This document shows positions 7,308 to 12,149 of a stretch of DNA of 14,726 nucleotides, in pieces. A model generated the notes under the pieces. That model was not told the origin of the DNA. It made no database searches and was given only the letters and a program-made list of their open reading frames with translations. Origin of the DNA: an uncultured Alphaproteobacteria bacterium (GTDB taxonomy: Bacteria; Pseudomonadota; Alphaproteobacteria; Rickettsiales; UBA1997). The stretch lies in NCBI GenBank assembly GCA_903927415.1, contig CAIYMZ010000103.1, positions 1 to 14,726 on the forward strand, written 5' to 3'. Numbering within the stretch: the first letter of the stretch is position 1; the number at the start of each line of letters is the position of its first letter. Position numbers and translations under genes: made by a program.

Positions 7308-7571
7308 TCAACTTAAAAAAACCGAAGCAATTAAGGTCAAAATCGCCAGCATCAAACTCATGTAAAGGATCGTAACGAAGCAAGGATTTCTTAACGAAAA
7401 AATTCCGACTTTTTTTACTTCCGTAGTTTTTTCCCCAACAATTTTTTCACCTTCAATCACATTTTTTTTCTTCAAAATTTTTTGTAAAATTTTCTCCACC
7501 ACCAACACCCAAAAAATGTAAACCGTGATTGGAATTAGTGATGGCCAGATTTTGAGGAGAAGTTTTAGCAT
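7308..7571 (-). CDS. Small two-helix membrane protein next to hisA
   Basis: An 87-residue protein with a hydrophobic N-terminal helix (about residues 4-25, with IWPSLIPITVYIFWV), a charged middle (about 30-55, Lys/Glu-rich) and a second helix (about 62-86). It has no signal cleavage site, so both helices probably stay in the inner membrane with the charged loop on one side. The layout, size and position beside hisA resemble short uncharacterised alphaproteobacterial proteins of the DUF6111 type, but that name is a guess from layout and not from a search. It is divergent from hisA, and its start codon lies in the heptamer track 7563-7597. The good length, hydrophobic pattern and position argue that it is a real gene. 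Confidence 0.65.
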   Translation of the reverse strand: MLKLLLKIWPSLIPITVYIFWVLVVEKILQKILKKKNVIEGEKIVGEKTTEVKKVGIFSLRNPCFVTILYMSLMLAILTLIASVFLS

Positions 7572-7597
7572 TTATCATTTAGGATTTAACGTTTATA
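7563..7597. repeat. Heptamer track over the start of the small membrane-protein gene
   Basis: Five seven-base units, read on the plus strand as ATTTATC, ATTTAGG and variants. The start codon at 7569-7571 and the next codons lie within it. A 19-base stretch (7572-7590) is repeated exactly in inverted form at 7803-7821 over the hisA start, 213 bases away. Confidence 0.65.
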
Positions 7598-7630
7598 CCC
7601 AATCTGATTCAAGATACCGATCTTTTACAA

Positions 7631-7700
7631 CTTGACCCCGCAACAAGTGCAGGGTGACAACTCGCGCTCAGTGTCACCCCGCACTTGTTGCGGGGTCCAG
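7631..7700. repeat. CTGGACCCC palindromic element, copy 2 (upstream of hisA)
   Basis: The same family as 6090-6158: arms built on ACCCCGCAACAAGTGC and its inverse, with a different loop (ACTCGCGCTC region). The left end is slightly decayed (CTTGACC for CTGGACC) and one arm base has changed. It sits at the centre of a larger mirror-image structure spanning 7563-7823 between two divergent genes, and would form part of the hisA leader if transcription starts to its left. Confidence 0.88.
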
Positions 7701-7750
7701 AAAGATGAAAAGAAAATCGGCATCTTCAACTTGAAAGAGTATATCAGATT

Positions 7751-7780
7751 TTGAGATGATTTAAAAATCCGAAAAATATT
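7751..7780 (+). promoter_or_regulatory. Candidate hisA promoter
   Basis: TTGAGA at 7751-7756 matches the -35 consensus in five of six positions. AATATT at 7775-7780 is an 18-base-spaced, weak -10. A 5-bp hairpin (CCGAA/TTCGG) overlaps the -10. This is the best pair seen between the palindrome and the hisA start, and it is offered only as a candidate. Confidence 0.25.
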
Positions 7781-7781
7781 C

Positions 7782-7823
7782 GGCAAATGTTAAATGATAA
7801 AAGTTAAATCCTAAATGATAATT
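7782..7823. repeat. Heptamer track over the hisA start codon
   Basis: Six units of seven bases on the plus strand: GGCAAAT, GTTAAAT, GATAAAA, then three variants. The hisA ATG (7815-7817) straddles the last two units, and a decoy ATG occurs in an earlier unit (7794-7796) with a stop six codons later. No clear Shine-Dalgarno sequence lies within it. Confidence 0.65.
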
Positions 7824-8534
7824 TTCCCCGCGATCGATCTCAAATCCGGCCAATGTGTGCGCCTCTTCAAGGGTGATATGAATTTGGCAACAGTGTTCAA
7901 CAACAATCCTGCGGCGCAAGCTTTGGAATTCGAAAAAGCGGGTTTTAAATTTTTGCACATTGTTGATTTGGACGGCGCGATTGCTGGCGAATCAGCCAAT
8001 GAAGAATCGGTGAAAAAAATTTTAGCAGCAGTAAAAATTCCGGTGCAACTTGGCGGAGGAATTCGTTCGTTGGAGTCGATTGAAAAATGGCTGAATCTAG
8101 GCGTGAGCCGCGTCATTCTTGGCACCATAGCTGCAAAAAATCCTGACTTGGTGATTGAGGCTTGCAAAAAATTTCCGCAAAAAATTGTCGTCGGAATTGA
8201 CGCTAAAAATGGCAAAGTTGCAACTGAGGGCTGGGTCGAAACTTCCGAAATTTCAGTTTTAGAACTCGCAAAAAAATTCGAAAATTGCGGCGTCGCTGCA
8301 ATAATTTACACCGACATCTCCCGCGACGGCACCTTGTCGGGCGCTGATCTCGCCGGCACAAAACATCTCGCCGAAAATCTAAAAATCCCCGTAATCGCTT
8401 CCGGCGGAATCTCCAATCTCGACGACATCAAAAAAATTTCCGAGCTAGAAAGATTCGGCGTAATCGGCTCCATCGTTGGCCGCGCGATCTACGACAAAAA
8501 AATTGACGTTCGAGAATTAAGTCCATGGCTCTAA
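7815..8534 (+). CDS. hisA: ProFAR isomerase HisA (histidine biosynthesis)
   Basis: HisA opens the ribose of ProFAR by an Amadori rearrangement, the fourth step of histidine synthesis. The 239-residue (beta/alpha)8 barrel shows IIFPAIDLKSGQCVRLFKGD at 2-21 with catalytic Asp8, HIVDLDGAIAG at 48-58, QLGGGIRS at 78-85, VVGIDAKNG at 125-133 with the second catalytic aspartate Asp129, YTDISRDGTLSG at 165-176 and ASGGISNLDD at 195-204. The Asp8/Asp129 pair and the VRL-KGD start favour HisA over the paralogue HisF. It is the only plus-strand gene in the window and is not next to hisH, hisF or hisB, so the his cluster seems to be split. Its stop codon overlaps the stop of the convergent ribB by 2 bases. 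Its start lies in a heptamer track. Confidence 0.96.
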   Translation: MIIFPAIDLKSGQCVRLFKGDMNLATVFNNNPAAQALEFEKAGFKFLHIVDLDGAIAGESANEESVKKILAAVKIPVQLGGGIRSLESIEKWLNLGVSRVILGTIAAKNPDLVIEACKKFPQKIVVGIDAKNGKVATEGWVETSEISVLELAKKFENCGVAAIIYTDISRDGTLSGADLAGTKHLAENLKIPVIASGGISNLDDIKKISELERFGVIGSIVGRAIYDKKIDVRELSPWL

Positions 8535-9622
8535 ATTTTTTTATACCCACGAATCTTGATTCCATAGCCCTCAAGACCAATCACTGATTTTTTAGAATTG
8601 GTCAGCAGGGTCATGTTTTTAACTCCGAGATCTGATAAAATTTGGGCACCAATACCATAATTTCTTAATTCTTTTTCTTTGTTTTTTTCTCCCAAAAACA
8701 AATTTGAAATTGATTCGCTTGGTTGACGAATCAATACCAATACTCCACTTCCTGCCTTTGAAATCTTTTTCAGCGCCTTGATCAATGATCCAGTTTTTGG
8801 ATTTTGAGCATCATCTAAACAATCGAAAAAAATATTTAAATGATGCATTCGCACTAGGGTTGAAGGGCTTTGATTAATGTCGCCCTTAACCAAAGCAATA
8901 TGCTCAACGCCGTCAATTTTACTTTTGTAAACTGTTGCCAAAAATTCACCGGCGATTTTGCTGGTAAATTTTTTTTGCTCCACAACTTCAATTAATTTTT
9001 CATGCTTGCGACGATATTCGATAAGATCAGCAATCGTAGCAATTTTCATTTGATGCTTTTTAGCAAACTTGATGAGATCTGGCATGCGAGCCATCGAACC
9101 ATCATCATTCATGATTTCACAAATTACACCGGAGGGATTTAGGCCAGCAAGAGTAGCAATATCAACTGCTGCCTCAGTATGACCAGCTCGCACCAAAACT
9201 CCGCCATTTTCTGCCTTCAATGGGAAAATGTGTCCAGGGGAAACGATCGCTTCTTTGCCTTTTTTAGAATCAATTGCGTCGGAAATTGTTTTAGCGCGAT
9301 CAAAAGCTGAAATGCCGGTGGAGATTCCATCGCGCGCTTCAATTGAAATTGTAAAAGCGGTTTTGTGACGCGATTCGTTATTCATCGACATTAGCGGCAA
9401 ACCAAGCCTCATGACACGCTCTTCGGTGAGAGCCAAACAAATTAATCCACGACCATATTTTGCCATGAAATTTACCTTTTTATCATCGCAAAGCATTGCG
9501 GGAATTACGAGATCACCCTCATTCTCACGACCTTCATCATCGACCAGAATAAACATTTTTCCCTGTTTCGCTTCAGAGATTATTTTCGAAATTGAGGTAA
9601 GATGATTTTTTTTATTGGACAT
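8531..9622 (-). CDS. ribB: DHBP synthase RibB with degenerate GTP cyclohydrolase II domain
   Basis: The N-terminal domain (about 1-205) makes 3,4-dihydroxy-2-butanone 4-phosphate from ribulose 5-phosphate for riboflavin. It holds the acidic metal loop DDEGRENEGD at 28-37, SPGHIFPLKA at 128-137 and RAGHTEAAVD at 145-154. The C-terminal part (about 215-363) is related to GTP cyclohydrolase II by NYGIGAQILSDLGV at 321-334 and LEGYGIKI at 350-357. However, it lacks the zinc cysteines (expected C-x10-C-x-C; here MHHLNIFFDC followed by GSLIKALK) and the catalytic YLRQEGRG stretch (here LIRQPSESIS). It should therefore be monofunctional for RibB, as known for hybrid RibB proteins of several alphaproteobacteria. 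The start MSNKK at 9622 is chosen: the frame is open to 9772, but that extension reads through the repeat 9639-9744 and overlaps ribE. It lies downstream of ribE and converges on hisA. Confidence 0.92.
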   Translation of the reverse strand: MSNKKNHLTSISKIISEAKQGKMFILVDDEGRENEGDLVIPAMLCDDKKVNFMAKYGRGLICLALTEERVMRLGLPLMSMNNESRHKTAFTISIEARDGISTGISAFDRAKTISDAIDSKKGKEAIVSPGHIFPLKAENGGVLVRAGHTEAAVDIATLAGLNPSGVICEIMNDDGSMARMPDLIKFAKKHQMKIATIADLIEYRRKHEKLIEVVEQKKFTSKIAGEFLATVYKSKIDGVEHIALVKGDINQSPSTLVRMHHLNIFFDCLDDAQNPKTGSLIKALKKISKAGSGVLVLIRQPSESISNLFLGEKNKEKELRNYGIGAQILSDLGVKNMTLLTNSKKSVIGLEGYGIKIRGYKKI

Positions 9623-9638
9623 TGATTTTAGTTTTTTG

Positions 9639-9744
9639 AACCCAGATCCGTCATTAGAAATCCAGGATAGTTCGCCTAGAGCCTGTTGACATTCAATTTG
9701 CACACACCTGCCATTGTCACCCCGTCGAATGACGGATATGGGTT
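9639..9744. repeat. Palindromic-ended element joining ribE and ribB
   Basis: Terminal inverted repeats of 17 bases, AACCCAGATCCGTCATT at 9639-9655 and its inverse with one mismatch at 9728-9744, enclose about 72 bases. It fills the gap between the two rib genes and provides the last eight codons and the TGA stop of ribE. The interior lacks a long open frame with a ribosome site. Its size and ends resemble the dispersed palindromic elements of Rickettsiales. No second copy lies in this window. Confidence 0.75.
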
Positions 9745-10322
9745 GAAAGCAAATACCGCGCCACCACATCAATTTCCAAATTCACCAAATCAGCAATTCT
9801 TAAATTTTTAAAATTCGTATTTTCGAATGTGTGCGGAATAATATTCGCAGAGAAAAAATTCTTTCCGACCTCATTAACAGTAAGAGAAACTCCATCCAAA
9901 GTAACCGATCCTTTTTCAGCAATAAATTTCATTAATTTTTTTTCAGCTTCAAAAATAAATTTGTGAGAATTTTTTATTTGTTTGATTGCGGTAATTTTTA
10001 CAACACCATCTACATGCCCTAAAACCATGTGGCCGCCAAGTTCATCTCCAACCTTCAGAGCAAATTCTAAATTCACTACCTGCTTAATCGACCAGTTTTT
10101 TAGAGTAGTTTTCTTGTATGTTTCTTCCGAAGCCTGAAAAGAAAAAATATTTTTTGCACAAGAAATCAAAGTTAGACAGATTCCGTTAACAGCAATGGAG
10201 CAACCGATTCTTGGTTTTTGCGAGATCTTTTTGAGGACAGAAATTTTGAGAAGAAAATCTTTTTTTGAATCAAACTTTAGCTCTTCAACCACGCCAAGAT
10301 TTGTGATTATTCCCGTGAACAT
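9717..10322 (-). CDS. ribE: Riboflavin synthase alpha chain
   Basis: The enzyme dismutates two 6,7-dimethyl-8-ribityllumazines into riboflavin plus the pyrimidine precursor; it is usually a trimer. The 201-residue product carries two lumazine-binding barrels. The first has MFTGIITNLGVVEEL at the N-terminus, GCSIAVNGICLT at 40-51 and FQASEET at 62-68. The second has GGHMVLGHVDGVV at 96-108, GSVTLDGVSLTVN at 138-150, and IPHTFENTNF. After the conserved EIDVVARYL the last residues THIRHSTG (194-201) are translated from a palindromic repeat that also brings the stop codon, so the original C-terminus has been swapped. Twelve bases separate it from the rpoH stop. No FMN riboswitch was seen upstream. 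The gene symbol follows the E. coli name (older ribC). Confidence 0.96.
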   Translation of the reverse strand: MFTGIITNLGVVEELKFDSKKDFLLKISVLKKISQKPRIGCSIAVNGICLTLISCAKNIFSFQASEETYKKTTLKNWSIKQVVNLEFALKVGDELGGHMVLGHVDGVVKITAIKQIKNSHKFIFEAEKKLMKFIAEKGSVTLDGVSLTVNEVGKNFFSANIIPHTFENTNFKNLRIADLVNLEIDVVARYLLSTHIRHSTG

Positions 10323-10334
10323 CTGGCGATTTTT

Positions 10335-11213
10335 TTAATTTTCTGAATCGTTGGCGATTGATTTTTTAATTTTTTTAATCGCATTTTCCTCAATCTGTCT
10401 TATGCGCTCGCGCGAGACTTTGTATATTTGGCTGAGCTCTTCCAACGTCAAAGAATTTTCCGACATTTGACGCTTGATCAAAATATCTTTTTCACGTTCG
10501 TTTAGGGCTGTGAAGGCTTTCTTGAACATGATTTCTTGACGCGATTTTTCTTGGTTTAGAATCGCAATTTCTTCTTGGCTCTCATCATTTGAAGCCATCA
10601 TATCAACTACTTCTCTTCCATCGCCATCTTCGTCACCAACAAAATTATTGAGCGAAGTGTCTCCTTGTGAAAGACGAGAGCTCATGTCGGAAACTTCTTT
10701 TTCTGAAACATTGAGATCGGTTGCGATACGCGCTATTTGATCTGGCGCAAGACTGGATTCTGACATTCCTAGTCTTTTTTTAATTTTATGCAGATTAAAA
10801 AATAATTTTTTTTGCGCGACTGTCGTACCAATTTTTACCAATGACCATGAGCGCAAAACATAATCTTGTATGTAAGCACGAATCCACCACATGGCATAAG
10901 TTGAGAAACGAAAACCCTTATGTGGATCAAATTTTTTTACCGCTTGCATTAACCCCAAATTTCCTTCCGAGACTAGATCGATTATCGGCAAACCATAATT
11001 TTTAAATTTTCCTGCCATTTTTACAACCAAGCGCAAGTGACTTTGCACCAACATTTTTGCCGCTTCCTTATTGCCGGTTTTGGCAAAATCTACTCCATAA
11101 GCGAACTCTTCTTCGGCAGTTAAAATAGGAAATTTTTGGATCTCACGCAAATATTTTAAAAAGCCGTCACCCGATTTAACTAAATTGGTTTTTGTTGTAA
11201 GACTTCTATTCAT
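10335..11213 (-). CDS. rpoH: Heat-shock sigma factor RpoH (sigma-32)
   Basis: A group 3 sigma-70 family factor that directs RNA polymerase to heat-shock promoters. Over 292 residues it shows region 1.2 (LTAEEEFAYGVDFAKTGN), region 2 with HLRLVVKMAGKF, GLPIIDLVSEGNLGLMQAV and the -10 melting segment FRFSTYAMWWIRAYIQDYVLR at 101-121, and the RpoH box QKKLFFNLHKIKKRL at 134-148, which separates this family from RpoD. Region 4.2 contains LTLEELSQIYKVSRERIRQIEENAIKKIKK near the C-terminus. It starts 7 bases after the stop of the prepilin-like gene and its message probably continues into ribE. In related bacteria RpoH is controlled at translation or by DnaK and FtsH; no RNA thermometer was recognised, and its leader here is the pilin gene. 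Confidence 0.96.
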   Translation of the reverse strand: MNRSLTTKTNLVKSGDGFLKYLREIQKFPILTAEEEFAYGVDFAKTGNKEAAKMLVQSHLRLVVKMAGKFKNYGLPIIDLVSEGNLGLMQAVKKFDPHKGFRFSTYAMWWIRAYIQDYVLRSWSLVKIGTTVAQKKLFFNLHKIKKRLGMSESSLAPDQIARIATDLNVSEKEVSDMSSRLSQGDTSLNNFVGDEDGDGREVVDMMASNDESQEEIAILNQEKSRQEIMFKKAFTALNEREKDILIKRQMSENSLTLEELSQIYKVSRERIRQIEENAIKKIKKSIANDSEN

Positions 11214-11220
11214 GACTCAT

Positions 11221-12111
11221 TTAAGAAAGTTTAATTCCCCACTTTTGACTGAGGTATTTTTCAACCGACAATCTTTCTTCATTTTTTAAAGCACGATCAA
11301 AAATTATAATTTCGCCAAGATTTCCATCAAAAAACTCTGCTGCGGTTGTGCCGTTGTGATATGCTCCAATAGCAAAAACTTTCAAAGTTTTAGTGCCACT
11401 ATCGGCAGCAGTAGAAGTGCTGACGCCGTTCAAATAATGAACTATTGTCGCGTTATTATCGACAACCGTGTGAACGTAATTCTTTTTGGCAGTTAGTACG
11501 CTGCTAGTGTAGCCAATATCGAGAGTATCATCACTATCCACGTCATTTCCACTATTGTAGCGCGCTTTGTTGTCGGTATGAATACCATAAAATATCGATT
11601 TATCATCTTCGGCATACGCACCTTTCGTTCTAATCAGCCAGTGAAGTGCAGAGTTAATTGTGGTTGGACTAAAGACTGTAAAAATTGTGATGGCAGTGCT
11701 TTCTCCGATGAAAGTTGTTGAGTTATCCAAAGAGGAAAGCAGGTATTGCGACGAGCCATTAAATTGCAGACAAGGAAGATCGTTGATGCATCTGTTTTTG
11801 TAGGTAGGACCAGTGCCAGGTGCGGCATTATTTTTTGCACTTAATTGCGGATTGATGTCGTACCAATTGGCAATTACAGTTCCATCATCTTTAACCGTGC
11901 TGTCCAAACTGGCTGTCGATGTTGACTCAAGCCAAGTCACGAGATTTCTAATTGATGCTACTGGTGAACTTTGAGTTAAAGTCTGCGCTGATTTTTTTCT
12001 AAACTGATCTACCATTCGACTGCTTGTCATGACCCCGGCCACAAGAACTCCAAGGATCAAAAGAACAACAGAAAGCTCAATTAAAGAGAAGGCTTGATTG
12101 GTTTTTTTCAT
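11221..12111 (-). CDS. Prepilin-like protein with LamG-like C-terminal domain
   Basis: The N-terminus is a type IV prepilin/pseudopilin signal: short basic leader MKKTNQA, then FSLIELSVVLLILGVLVAGV (8-27) with the required Glu at position +5 of the mature chain (Glu12). The residue before the cleavage site is Ala rather than the usual Gly. After the helix come a Ser/Thr-rich linker and a roughly 200-residue beta-rich region with a LamG/concanavalin-like flavour: WYDINPQLSAKNN (83-95), LPCLQFNGSSQYL (112-124), ITIFTVFSP (141-149), VHYLNG (224-229), and the closing FFDGNLGEIIIFDRALKNEE (260-279) plus a KYLSQKWGIKL end. Two cysteines (108, 114) may form a disulfide. It is probably a surface or minor pilin adhesin; the partner machinery is not in the window. 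It lies between cobT (38 bases) and rpoH (7 bases). Confidence 0.85.
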   Translation of the reverse strand: MKKTNQAFSLIELSVVLLILGVLVAGVMTSSRMVDQFRKKSAQTLTQSSPVASIRNLVTWLESTSTASLDSTVKDDGTVIANWYDINPQLSAKNNAAPGTGPTYKNRCINDLPCLQFNGSSQYLLSSLDNSTTFIGESTAITIFTVFSPTTINSALHWLIRTKGAYAEDDKSIFYGIHTDNKARYNSGNDVDSDDTLDIGYTSSVLTAKKNYVHTVVDNNATIVHYLNGVSTSTAADSGTKTLKVFAIGAYHNGTTAAEFFDGNLGEIIIFDRALKNEERLSVEKYLSQKWGIKLS

Positions 12112-12149
12112 ACAATTTTTCTTAGTTTTAGGGGGAGATAAGACGAGAT

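Noticed and set aside
9623..9772. N-terminal extension of RibB (50 residues beginning MMWWRG)
   Set aside because: It reads through a palindromic element and overlaps ribE by 56 bases; DHBP synthase proteins normally begin close to MSNKK, so 9622 is the better start.
10323..10334. FMN riboswitch or promoter before ribE
   Set aside because: Only 12 bases separate rpoH and ribE, too short for either.
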